A DNA stretch of 64,000 nt from JALFST01 sp022779285 (GCA_050313895.1 JBNPMI010000002.1), one strand, 5' to 3'; positions 17,687 through 26,212 are shown, numbered from the stretch's first letter. The notes: generated by a model from the sequence alone, not told the origin. Numbers and translations are program-made.

Positions 17687-18633
17687 GCCTTATCCTTCTC
17701 CATTAATTCACTGAACTCAAGGATGGTTTTTGAACGCCAATCCTTGATTCGGCAATTCGCTTTTGGTTTCTCGGAAATCCCATTTAACTGATCGAATATG
17801 GTCAATTGCTGATGTGGTTCATCAGGTGCCTGATAAGGGATAGTCATGGTCAGGCCATCCATCTGCCACAGATTCCATGAAATGATTGTCGCAATTCTCA
17901 TCAGCTCATGAACGGAGGCAGTACGCCCAAGAGCGTCTTCCATATAGTCGCAATAAGTGAACAGAACATTCTCCCGCGCTAAGAGAAGGCTGTCCCCCTG
18001 ATATTCAAAGCCATACGTTGCCTGAATTGCTCTTTCAGCCCACTTCAGCCAATCTTTTTCGGTGTTCGTGTTTTCTTTTACAATTCGCAGCTTTCGATCA
18101 AGAAGACCTATCCTGTCGCCTACTGTAATCGCTTTACCACTCACTGTGTCATAGCGACTGACAAGATAGGGAGCTTCGCCACAAGTAATCTCAAGACGTC
18201 TTTCGTCGACATACGCCTTCCACGTCTTTTTTCGATCATTCTCAGGAAACATGATTTTACCCTGCACGGTTTCCCAACCGTGTTCACGTTCCCGGTTAAA
18301 CACATTTTCTCGTCCGAACCATGCTTGGTCAACCAGATTGTTCTGCGCATTACAAATCCAAGACGGCGTAAAGACTTCTGCCATTTCTTTTGTTCTTGCG
18401 CCTTTTTTCTCGTGGCTTTTCTCTACACGGGGACGGATAATACCTGCATGAAGACCCGTGATCTGATCAATCTGCATTGGGTAACACTCATCGTATTCCT
18501 TTCCATAACAAAGATAGTTATCCGTGCCCCAGATAATTGTCCGATTAGTCGTGCGATCTTTTAAAAGGATCCGCAACAAATCCGGATACATTTCATAAAT
18601 TTGTTGTTCGTTAATATCAATACGAGATGTCAT
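17683..18633 (-). CDS. Restriction-system M-type subunit (partial methylase fold) partnered with the helicase-methylase
   Basis: 316 residues. It resembles proteins usually labelled restriction endonuclease subunit M: EVFTPSWICNAQNNLVD (about 86-102), YVDERRLEITCGEAPYLVSRYD (146-167), RIGLLDRKLRIV and ISWNLWQMDG (about 258-267). The FTPSW block resembles the motif preceding the SAM site in N6-adenine methylases, but the DPACGSG motif I and NPPY are not present in this chain. I infer it forms a split methylase with the 1359-residue partner, whose start overlaps its stop (ATGA). It overlaps the upstream XRE gene by four bases, placing both in one operon. Enzyme activity is unproven. Confidence 0.72.
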   Translation of the reverse strand: MTSRIDINEQQIYEMYPDLLRILLKDRTTNRTIIWGTDNYLCYGKEYDECYPMQIDQITGLHAGIIRPRVEKSHEKKGARTKEMAEVFTPSWICNAQNNLVDQAWFGRENVFNREREHGWETVQGKIMFPENDRKKTWKAYVDERRLEITCGEAPYLVSRYDTVSGKAITVGDRIGLLDRKLRIVKENTNTEKDWLKWAERAIQATYGFEYQGDSLLLARENVLFTYCDYMEDALGRTASVHELMRIATIISWNLWQMDGLTMTIPYQAPDEPHQQLTIFDQLNGISEKPKANCRIKDWRSKTILEFSELMEKDKA

Positions 18634-18854
18634 CTATGATACTTCACCCCTTCTCCGGCACCGCAGTCCACCGGATCTCTAAAATTACAATTAAATACCC
18701 TGCAGAGCCTTCCCGACACGTCCAGCGAAACCACTTCGTCCTTCTGCAAGTGCGTCATCGTATTTTGCGCAATATCGGCCTTACGGCCTAAACGCAATGC
18801 GCTCATATCAATCTCTCTCAGAAGCTTTCTGTATTTTGTATATGAAACCGCTAT
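18630..18854 (-). CDS. XRE-family HTH regulator at the head of the defence operon, with ATA in place of the expected ATG start
   Basis: From codon 18854 the frame reads (I/M)AVSYTKYRKLLREIDMSALRLGRKADIAQNTMTHLQKDEVVSLDV, the layout of the small clostridial Cro/C1 regulators that normally begin MAVSYNKLWKLL. GAGGAG (18860-18865) is spaced five bases from this codon, but it is ATA, not ATG. A GTG start 14 codons upstream lies inside the promoter and cannot be on the transcript. Either ATA initiates weakly or the regulator has been lost by one G-to-A change. Its stop overlaps the M-subunit start by four bases. Likely function is autorepression of the operon; loss could raise expression of the defence genes. 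Confidence 0.65.
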   Translation of the reverse strand: MAVSYTKYRKLLREIDMSALRLGRKADIAQNTMTHLQKDEVVSLDVSGRLCRVFNCNFRDPVDCGAGEGVKYHR

Positions 18855-18879
18855 AACGTCTCCTCGCTTCCCTGTCCTT

Positions 18880-18908
18880 ATTATACCTGCGAGCACTGGG
18901 GTTCACAA
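18880..18908 (-). promoter_or_regulatory. Sigma-A-type promoter of the restriction/CBASS operon
   Basis: Minus strand TTGTGA (18903-18908), 17-bp spacer, TATAAT (18880-18885). This is the only strong promoter seen before the six co-directional genes down to 11082. The predicted start, near 18874, lies downstream of the GTG codon at 18896, which excludes that codon as the regulator start. Confidence 0.65.
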
Positions 18909-18969
18909 CCAAATGAGACATACCATCTGCGACCTTCAACACAAAAAAAGCAGTGCGACCCGAAGGCCA

Positions 18970-19560
18970 CACCGCGTTTTCACCTTTCTTGTTCCTGTGC
19001 CTTGCTTTCCTTAGGTTCCTTCCGCTCCTCGCTTGAAAGGCTTTGATCTGTTCCGAAATCGAAGACTTGTGACCGAATTTCAGTCCCTTAATGCGCTTGT
19101 CCGCATCATAGCCGGATTCCAACGCATCGCCGTCCTGAAAGGCATGATCATAACGGTCAAGGGTGCTGTCGTTTCCTTATCTTTGGACAGCGGATCGTAG
19201 ACTTCCTCAGCCTGTACTGCTCTCTGCATCGCCTTTTGAAGCCGGTCTTCCTCAATGTACACGAGGTCCCTGAATTCCGGGAATTCGGTCTCGTCCTTCA
19301 TGACACGCAGCGGATCGGCCGGTTCTGCGCCTTCCCGGCCAAAGCTCTCTGTGACTACGACTATGTCGTCCACCTACTGCGTCAGGTCTTTTCTTCCGGA
19401 TCCGGATCGTGCTGAATGCGACGCCTTACCGTCAGGCGTCTCCATATAGGCAAGACCCACAGGGCGCAGGTCCGGATAAAGAACATCCATCATCTCAAGC
19501 TCCGCAAGCATTTGTATATCCGGGTGAAACACGAGCCACGTTGTGAAAAACAGCGTGGTT
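18970..19560 (-). pseudogene. Frameshifted ICE cargo gene (DUF4316/YodL-like) remnant
   Basis: On the minus strand, pieces read FHPDIQMLAELEMMDVLYPD and RPVGLAYMETPDGKA (about 19545-19435), then EFRDLVYIEEDRLQKAMQRAVQAEEVYDPLSKDK (19285-19180), and after a frame change FQDGDALESGYDADKRIKG (19150-19080) and SISEQIKAFQARSG. The DPLSKD...YDADFRDSD...YDAD-type tail is typical of DUF4316-like proteins carried by Tn1549-type conjugative elements. At least two frameshifts break it. It is convergent with the relaxase remnant at 10.2-11.1 kb, so the defence operon sits between two ruins of conjugative DNA. Confidence 0.55.
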
Positions 19561-19682
19561 TTTTCATGCCTTCATTTTGCTACAACCGCTATACGAGATG
19601 TTTTTCGATCCATTGATGAAGCACCGGCTCATCTGTTTCTCCCGAAGCTATAGGAAGGATCCATGTGATCAGGCCCTCCTAC

Positions 19683-19707
19683 ATTCTTAACTGTCAAGAC
19701 ATCTGTT
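19683..19707 (+). repeat. Left arm of a 20-bp perfect inverted repeat flanking the reductase/decarboxylase/SDR cassette
   Basis: Bases 19683-19702 are the exact reverse complement of 26126-26145, and four of the next five positions also match. The inner part (CAAGACATCTGTT) is like the IS ends at 25400 and 8604. The two arms enclose 6.46 kb with three intact genes. Confidence 0.7.
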
Positions 19708-19882
19708 GAAGCTTCCTTTCAAGATGCTTCTGACACATGGATGCTTTTACCGATGAGCTTTTCATCGAAGTGCTGTGGCTGTGTGAAAAAACCGGGTGCA
19801 GCAGTAAGGAAGACGGCGCAGATTCCTTGCGCCGAGTTTGCCGGAAAACACGGCATCGGAATTCCGTGCAGAGCCGAAACGA

Positions 19883-19920
19883 AAAAATCCTGTCCGCTCC
19901 TGAATTCAGGAGCGGACAGG
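19883..19920 (-). terminator. Rho-independent terminator of the reductase cassette
   Basis: A perfect 32-bp palindrome (19889-19920, arms CCTGTCCGCTCCTGAA and its complement) begins nine bases after the reductase stop codon and is followed on the minus strand by ATTTTTT. Confidence 0.8.
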
Positions 19921-19929
19921 CCTGTTTCT

Positions 19930-21891
19930 CTACAGGACCGCGTAAGTCCAGGCATTGGCATAGGCTTCGCGCACGGCTTCCAAAATGGTTTTGACCTGAG
20001 CGGCATCGCCATAGAGACGGACATCCCCGGCGACATCTTCATAATCCTTGATCAAATCCGGCTGCGGACGGCTGCCAAGAGCCAAAATCACGGTATCGCA
20101 CGGGATCTCCTGCTCGCCGCCTTCTTCCGTCATAAGCTCCGTACAAATGCCCCGATCCGTGATGGACACCAGCTTGTGATTCGGCAGCAGCTCGATGCCG
20201 ATCTTTTGGAGCGTCGGGATCAAGACACGGCGATTTCGCAAAATTTCGCTGGCACCGATGGTTCCCGTCATCTCGATTAAAGAAACTTCGTGCTCCTTGT
20301 CCTGAGACTTCAAGGTCTGCGCCACTTCCATCCCTGTGGCTCCCGATCCGATGACGGCCACCTTTTTGCCGACCTTCCCACGACCCTGGAGATAATCCTC
20401 CGCCATGATGACCTTATCCGAATCAATCCCTTCAATATTCGGCACGATTGCCTTCCCGCCTACACAGAGGAAAACCGCTTCCGGACGAAGTTCCTTGACC
20501 AGCTCCGGAGTCGCTTCCGTATTCAGCTGCACATGGACATTCGATGCTTCGATTTCTTTCGTAATGGTCTCAATGAACCACAAGAGTTTCTCTTTTCCGT
20601 GTCCCAGGCCGCCGATGTAGAAAACACCGCCCAAGCGATCTTCTTTTTCAAAAAGCGTCACATCAAAACCGCGCTTGGAAAGCACGAGCGCTGTCTGCAT
20701 ACCCGCGGGACCTCCGCCGACGACGACAACTTTACGACCATCTCCGTTTTCCTGAATGCGATCGTAAAGCACTTCAAAGCCCAAACGGGGGTTGACCGAA
20801 CACTCAAGATGTCGTCCTCTTGAGACGGCATCGATACAACGGTTGCATCCGATACACTTGCGGATGCTCTTCGTGTCGCCGCGCTTGGCTTTGATTCCCC
20901 ACTCCGGATCGGCAAGCTGGCCGCGGCCGACCGCTACGAAGTCGCAAATTCCTTCCTTTAAGAACTGTTCTGCCAGTTCCGGCTGCTTGATGACGTTAAT
21001 GGAGACGACCGGAATATTGACCGCCTCTTTCACGGCCTTCGCCAAATCCGCACGTGCCCCCTGCGGGAAAGAATACATCGGAATGATCTGATAACCGGAT
21101 TCATAGATACCGCAGCTGACATGGATATAGTCCACGCCGACTTCCTCCATGTGCTTGGCAATCCGGACGCCTTCGTCTTTTGTAATGCCCTCTTCCCCCA
21201 TATACTCTTCAATAGAAAGACGAATGCCGATGGGGAATTTGGGCCCGCAAGCCTGGCGAATTCCCCTGATGATTTCATCGACATAGCGCATGCGGTTCTC
21301 AAACGATCCTCCATACTGATCCGTGCGCCGATTCGAATACGGCGAAAGCCATTGATTCAGAAAATAGCCATGCGCCGCATGCAGCTCAACGCCGTCAACG
21401 CCCGCACTCATGCCGATCAGCGCACCTTTGATATACTCTTTCTGAATCGCCTGCGCCTCTTCCACCGAAAGCTCGTGCGGCTCTTCGTTGCATACCGGAG
21501 TGGTCATAGCCGACGGTGCGACGATCTTCGCATTGTTCGGATTCAGAATGCTGTTTCCTTCACGCCCCGGATGGTGAAGCTGCAAAAAAACCTTGGTGCC
21601 GTATGTATGAACGCGATCCGCTAAACGTTGCAATCCTCCCACATGGCCCGGTTTTGTCGCTGCCAGCTGACGAGCAAGACCCCATCCGTTCTCTTCATCA
21701 ATACGCGTAATTTCCGTAATGATCAGCCCGCAGCCGCCGCGGGCACGCTCCTCGTAATAACGAATGATGTCTTCACCGGCCTCGCCGGACATCTCTGCAA
21801 GACCCGTACCCATCGGAGGCATGACGATGCGGTTTTTGAGTGTCACGCTGCCGATCTTTCCTCTTTCGAACAATTTTTCAAATTTCACCAT
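19930..21891 (-). CDS. Old Yellow Enzyme/2-enoate reductase family Fe-S flavoprotein (BaiCD/FadH-like)
   Basis: 653 residues. Three domains are visible: an OYE TIM barrel (1-~340) with VMPPMGT, the active-site region ELHAAHGYF..SPYSNRRTDQYGGS, and FVAVGRGQLADP; a 4Fe-4S site CIGCNRC plus a later Cys (HLECSVNP); and an FAD/NAD(P)-binding part with VVVVGGGPAGM and VAVIGSGATGM. This is the architecture of 2,4-dienoyl-CoA reductase, bacterial bile-acid BaiCD/BaiH and related steroid or enoate reductases, which use NAD(P)H to reduce or oxidise a C=C bond conjugated to a carbonyl. ATG at 21891 has AGAGGAAG upstream; the longer frame from 21999 has no family similarity. Last gene of the cassette, with its own terminator. 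Substrate unknown. Confidence 0.88.
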   Translation of the reverse strand: MVKFEKLFERGKIGSVTLKNRIVMPPMGTGLAEMSGEAGEDIIRYYEERARGGCGLIITEITRIDEENGWGLARQLAATKPGHVGGLQRLADRVHTYGTKVFLQLHHPGREGNSILNPNNAKIVAPSAMTTPVCNEEPHELSVEEAQAIQKEYIKGALIGMSAGVDGVELHAAHGYFLNQWLSPYSNRRTDQYGGSFENRMRYVDEIIRGIRQACGPKFPIGIRLSIEEYMGEEGITKDEGVRIAKHMEEVGVDYIHVSCGIYESGYQIIPMYSFPQGARADLAKAVKEAVNIPVVSINVIKQPELAEQFLKEGICDFVAVGRGQLADPEWGIKAKRGDTKSIRKCIGCNRCIDAVSRGRHLECSVNPRLGFEVLYDRIQENGDGRKVVVVGGGPAGMQTALVLSKRGFDVTLFEKEDRLGGVFYIGGLGHGKEKLLWFIETITKEIEASNVHVQLNTEATPELVKELRPEAVFLCVGGKAIVPNIEGIDSDKVIMAEDYLQGRGKVGKKVAVIGSGATGMEVAQTLKSQDKEHEVSLIEMTGTIGASEILRNRRVLIPTLQKIGIELLPNHKLVSITDRGICTELMTEEGGEQEIPCDTVILALGSRPQPDLIKDYEDVAGDVRLYGDAAQVKTILEAVREAYANAWTYAVL

Positions 21892-22013
21892 ATTCTTCCT
21901 CTTCTCCTTTTTGTCCTCGAAGTTTTCCATTCTGTCAAGATCCGGAAAATCCTGCCGGTCATCTGCTCTGTCATAAAACACATCCCGAGCGTTCCTCATG
22001 ATCCGGCTCTTTT

Positions 22014-22859
22014 TTAATTCCTTCCGAGATGGCCGAATCCGGTCTTGTCATACCAGGCGTACATAATTTTCGGCTTGACCTCTTCGGCTTTGAGCGCCTG
22101 AACCCACTCCTGATATTCAAGAATCAGGTCGTTGACACACCATGCTCCTCCCAGCATTTCCACGATGGGCAGGCAGCCCCACGGATCATCCTCCGTAGCC
22201 CTCAGCGTAAGATCTACGGATCCCGGCTCCCATTTCCTGTAGATCATCGTCGAATGCGAGCGGAGCAAGGCCGTCTGATCCTCATGGTGAATCGGATCGA
22301 CTCCCGCTAAGCGATCCCAATAAATAAAATAACTCCGGCCCTTGTTTTCTTTGCCCACAAAAGGCTTTCCAAAGCAGGTGTCCGCCATCGGATGATTATA
22401 GTCCCCGAGCGTCATCCGCAGATCGATAATCTGTGCGCCGCGGCGTGCCATCGCCACCGAAATTTCATCACCATTACGACGGATGTTGAATTCACCGCCC
22501 AGTTTTTTCGGCATCGCACCGAATTCACGGCCGAAAACGGCGGCCATTTCGGCTCCCTGTCCGCCCAACAGAAGGCTGATCGGATACGCCGCCGGTTTTC
22601 CGTCGTATTTTGCCGCCACGCTGAGAATGGTTTCATAATAAGGGTCTGCAAAGGTCGGATTCTTGATGTGCGTAACGCTCAGGTACGCAAAACAGGGGTC
22701 GACGACCTCAAACGGCGGTGGCAACAGCTCTCTGACCGCTTCCGCCTTTGTCCGAAAGACAAGATAAATCCCCTCTTGGTTGAGCATATTGGACTCTTTC
22801 CGAAAATTCGCAAGATCCGCATTCGTTACTGCAAACGTCTTCTGATGCTCTTTTTCCAT
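22014..22859 (-). CDS. Acetoacetate decarboxylase (ADC)-like family protein
   Basis: 281 residues. Signature regions are FGREFGAMPKKLGGEFNIRR (about 107-126), where PKK holds the lysine that forms the Schiff base in true acetoacetate decarboxylase, followed by SVAMARRG. The N-terminus YLVFRTKAEAVRELLPPPFEV is the usual ADC entry (substrate-pocket strand, then LPPPL-like). The C-terminal part includes MYAWYDKTGFGH. ADC-fold proteins also include aldol and dehydratase-like enzymes, so decarboxylation is not certain. Start at 22859 with GGAGG. It lies between the SDR fusion and the flavoprotein on the same strand, suggesting a pathway on keto acids, steroids or aromatic polyketide-like compounds. 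Confidence 0.78.
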   Translation of the reverse strand: MEKEHQKTFAVTNADLANFRKESNMLNQEGIYLVFRTKAEAVRELLPPPFEVVDPCFAYLSVTHIKNPTFADPYYETILSVAAKYDGKPAAYPISLLLGGQGAEMAAVFGREFGAMPKKLGGEFNIRRNGDEISVAMARRGAQIIDLRMTLGDYNHPMADTCFGKPFVGKENKGRSYFIYWDRLAGVDPIHHEDQTALLRSHSTMIYRKWEPGSVDLTLRATEDDPWGCLPIVEMLGGAWCVNDLILEYQEWVQALKAEEVKPKIMYAWYDKTGFGHLGRN

Positions 22860-22919
22860 ATTGCCTCCTTCCGATTTCAAGAGGGTGAAGTTTTCCTTCA
22901 CCCTTCTCCGAGTCAAAAC

Positions 22920-24656
22920 TCAATCCATCAAAGCATAAACATCCCACAGCGTAAGTTCCGACTTGCAGGCATCCTCAATGGCCCTATGGCGCGTCTGCAC
23001 AGCCGGAAGTGTTTCCGGATGAGTGATGATGTATGTTTCCTCTCCTTCCATCGACGCAAAGAGCCGTTTGGCTACTTTGTCAATGGGGATTCCTGTTATG
23101 ATGTTGTGTTCGAGACGCTTTTGCGAGTCTTTGTAGTCTTCCGATGCATAATGCTCCGGATCATTTGCAATCGCAAAACGTGCCGGACGATAACTTTCCG
23201 AGTGGTGGAGGTTCGTTTGAATAAAAGCGGGACAGAACAGTGCCACTTTGATGTAATCAATGCCCGCAAGCTCAAGATACTGCTTGACACACTCCGTAAC
23301 GGCCACGGTGCCGTGTTTCGATGCGCAATAGGAGGGATTGATGCCGAATCCCGGGATCAATCCTGCAATGGAGGAGGTCGTGATGATGTTAGCCCCGGTT
23401 TTCTGAGCGATCATGATCGGGAGCACTTCTTTCATATAGTAGGTCTGACCGACCAGGTTGACTCCGATCACCCAATCCCAATCTTGATGGTGCAAATGCA
23501 CGAGATCCTGTGATGCCGCTACACCGGCATTGTTGAAGAGGACATCGATTTGACCGTAGGTCTCCTTGACCTTTTTGACACTTTCCACCACTTCTTCATA
23601 AACCGATGCATCTGAATGAATGGCAAGCACTTCCGTTCCGCTTTTCTTCAGGTTCTCCGCAACTTCTTCCAAAGCCGTCTTATCAATGTCCACAAGGGCG
23701 AGCTTCATCCCCTGCGCTGCAGCTTCTTCCGCAAATACCTTCCCAAATCCGTGTGCGGCACCGGTGACGAGAGCCACTTTCCCCTTGTAATCCACCGTGA
23801 TGTTTAGGTGTTCAGCGGCTTCGAAATCCTTCTCGATGCCGTGATGGCGCATTTGAATCTTTTCCAGGAATTTAGGATGCGTCAACACGTACATCTGGTT
23901 CTGCTCGATGGCTTTAAAAAGACGAAAAGCAATACCGTCCAGCGGAATGCCCGTCTGAATGGAGACGCTAAGAAAGTTCTGCAGTTTCTGATTCATCTCG
24001 GAGTGATAGAACGGATCCTTTTCGTTTCGAAAACGTTCCGGGCGATGCCGTTCGTAGTGATGAAGATCCGTCTGTATAAAGCCCGGGCAGAAGACGGAAA
24101 TGCCGATTGTATCGATGTGGTTACGCTTCAGATAAGCGCGTACATCCTCGGCTAAAGCGAGACTGGCGTGCTTGGTTGCCGCATACGTCGTTCCGGTTGC
24201 GCCGCCATGCAGAATTCCTGCAATGGAAGATACTTCCATGATATGTGCCGGCGTTTTCTGTTGGATCATGATCGGCAGCACTTCCATCAGCATATAGGCA
24301 TGCGCGTTCAGGTTGATCGAAATCCCCCAGTCGAAATCCCGTGCCGGCATATGTACAATGTCCCCCAACGGGCAAACGCCCGGATTGTTAAACAGCACGT
24401 CGATTTGACCGTACTTTTCCATGACAAGACCAACGGCTTTCTTGACATTTTCATAGATGGAAAGATCCGTAGCGACCGTCATGACGTCGTTCACACCTTG
24501 TTGGCGCAAGAGCACCTTTACGCCTTCAATATCAGCTTGATCGATGTCGAGCAGAGCCACCTTCATTCCCCGTCGTGCCGCTTCCAATGCAAAGGCTTTG
24601 CCGAATCCGTTCCCCGCACCCGTGACCAATGCCACCTTACCGCTAAATTGATCCAT
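22920..24656 (-). CDS. Tandem short-chain dehydrogenase/reductase (two complete SDR domains in one chain)
   Basis: 578 residues, twice the usual SDR length. Domain 1 (about 1-265): TGAGNGFGKAF cofactor loop, NNPGV, catalytic Ser in MEVSSIAG and YAATK. Domain 2 (about 280-578): TGAAHGFGKVF, NNAGV, TTSSIAGL and YCASK. Both keep the Ser-Tyr-Lys residues, so both should be active with NAD(P). The acidic residue after strand 2 (LLDIDQAD / LVDIDKTA) suggests NAD(H) preference. Both domains have the same C-terminal HHYERHRPERF / HHSESYRPARF-like segment, so the chain arose by duplication. ATG at 24656 with AAGGAG. First gene of the cassette. Confidence 0.88.
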   Translation of the reverse strand: MDQFSGKVALVTGAGNGFGKAFALEAARRGMKVALLDIDQADIEGVKVLLRQQGVNDVMTVATDLSIYENVKKAVGLVMEKYGQIDVLFNNPGVCPLGDIVHMPARDFDWGISINLNAHAYMLMEVLPIMIQQKTPAHIMEVSSIAGILHGGATGTTYAATKHASLALAEDVRAYLKRNHIDTIGISVFCPGFIQTDLHHYERHRPERFRNEKDPFYHSEMNQKLQNFLSVSIQTGIPLDGIAFRLFKAIEQNQMYVLTHPKFLEKIQMRHHGIEKDFEAAEHLNITVDYKGKVALVTGAAHGFGKVFAEEAAAQGMKLALVDIDKTALEEVAENLKKSGTEVLAIHSDASVYEEVVESVKKVKETYGQIDVLFNNAGVAASQDLVHLHHQDWDWVIGVNLVGQTYYMKEVLPIMIAQKTGANIITTSSIAGLIPGFGINPSYCASKHGTVAVTECVKQYLELAGIDYIKVALFCPAFIQTNLHHSESYRPARFAIANDPEHYASEDYKDSQKRLEHNIITGIPIDKVAKRLFASMEGEETYIITHPETLPAVQTRHRAIEDACKSELTLWDVYALMD

Positions 24657-24689
24657 TTTGTCTCCTTTCTTTGCAATATTGCGTTCCAT

Positions 24690-25394
24690 CCAACCGTTTT
24701 GTTTTGATCACTTTCTTTCCCCGTCCGCAAAAAAACTATAGAATCGCTCGATAACCTCCTTCCTCTTGTGGTCGATGCCGATATTGCGCTTGAAATATGG
24801 TGATGGATTTCTCTATGGAAACGACGAGCTTCCTCCTCAATTGTGATATCGTTTTTCTATGATTTGTACAGCGAGAGAGTCTTTTATTTTTTACCCTGTA
24901 CGATGGAAAAATATCAGGACAAAAAAACTTTTTCCCCGTTTTCGCCTCTTCGTTTTCATTGCGAAAAGCGCGGAAAACTGCCATCGTCAGGAATCCCGCT
25001 CTTTTCTCCGCGCCGAGCTTGCACGCGCATCCGCCGCTTCCATCGAATTCATCATACGCGTCAAATTTCGCTCAGCATTCCTCTATAGAAAACAGCGTCC
25101 CCATCAGATCTTCCGTGAAAACCTTTCTTCGTATAGGAAATCTTTGCCGGCTATCCTTTGCCATGACATTGGGTCCGCAGGTTTCGTTGTTCATCCGAAT
25201 TCTTACTGTCCCAAGAATTGACGGTGTGTTGTCGAACCGGCGTAACATCGTTGAATGCTTGGTTTCCAATGGAGTTTTGTCTCTCGTAATGTCAATGGGA
25301 GCGTGCGCTTCGAAAACACAATTGCTTCCGATCAGAGGCTCTCGGTGAGATTGGCGGTGATACCGCCGGTTTGGAGAAAGCTTTGCGGCAAGAG
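24690..25394. other. Gap upstream of the SDR cassette; no intact gene
   Basis: About 700 bases without a supportable gene. A minus-strand open stretch (about 25075-25330) encodes a coding-like peptide (SNCVFEAHAPIDITRDK..TPSILGTVRIRMNNETCGPN) with no start or ribosome site that I can identify and no family I recognise. It may be the 3' remnant of a lost gene of the cassette. The promoter for the SDR operon must lie here, but I cannot point to one confidently. Confidence 0.4.
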
Positions 25395-26145
25395 TAATTG
25401 AGTAAGACATCTGTGACACTTTCCGAAAGGGGACGCACTGATACAATGTGTTGATCCGGAACATCAGAATGAATCCCTCTTGAGTACAATGAGCACCGAA
25501 GAAATGAAATATCGCCAAAAGTCTATCAATATGCATGCAAGCATGGTATGGCTCAAGCTTTATGAAGATATCATGCCTGCCGTCAACCGGAACGATAGGA
25601 CGGTACGGCAAGAATCCCGGCACAACGTTCCGGAAATGTGAAAATAAGTCCTACTGTGCATACCGAAGAAGATCTCAGCTGGTCGGCCTATGCTTTAACG
25701 AAGTGGCTTCTATCGGCTTGCGGAAGTGTATGTGCGTTGCCGGTCAGATATTCAAGAAGTTTTGGGGCATCTGTCATCAAAGTCAAAAAAAGGCTATGGC
25801 AAAACAGGAAAGCGGAACAAATCCGGCGAGAGGATAAGAAGATCCTTTGCCTTCGTCACGTCTTTACACAAAAAAGAGAACATGCTGCACAGCGAAAAGC
25901 ATGAATAAAAAGACAATGCAACGACAAAACATGTGCTGAATTTCAAGAATCCGGGGCAAGTCAGGCAAGAGGATTTCGGCACATAATCCGTTAGCTCCAC
26001 TGCTTTTTCCGGTCGGGAAGAAAAACAGGAAATTCCTTTTTCCCTGTCAAGAGAAAGAAAGTACCTGTAAAAGAATCGCCAAAAAAAGAATGTGTCAGAT
26101 GCTCCCTGAGCGGAATGTGTAACATATGTCTTGACAGTTAAGAAT
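25395..26145. mobile_element. Degenerate IS copy (~750 bp) with terminal inverted sequences and transposase stub
   Basis: The left end AAGACATCTGTGACACTTTCCG (about 25402-25423) faces an inverted end at 26121-26145, whose complement reads TGTCAAGACATATGTTACAC. After the left end a transposase-like frame starts at 25486 (MSTEEMKYRQKSINMHASM..LKLYEDIMP) and stops at about 25640. The rest has short broken frames. The left end and first codons match the remnant at 8604-8760. The element is internally deleted and cannot encode a full transposase. Confidence 0.6.
26121..26145 (-). repeat. Right arm of the inverted repeat flanking the cassette
   Basis: Bases 26126-26145 are the exact reverse complement of 19683-19702. 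It also serves as the right terminus of the degenerate IS at 25395-26145. Confidence 0.7.
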
Positions 26146-26212
26146 CGGCGGAATGCAACCCGGGCGAGGCCTCTTTTTTTCGTGCCTCATTTGTGGTATT
26201 ATATTGCGGTAT

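Noticed and set aside
22392..23513. A 373-codon plus-strand frame opposite the ADC-like and SDR genes
   Set aside because: The minus-strand genes carry clear family motifs; this frame is His/Arg/Phe-rich and has none.
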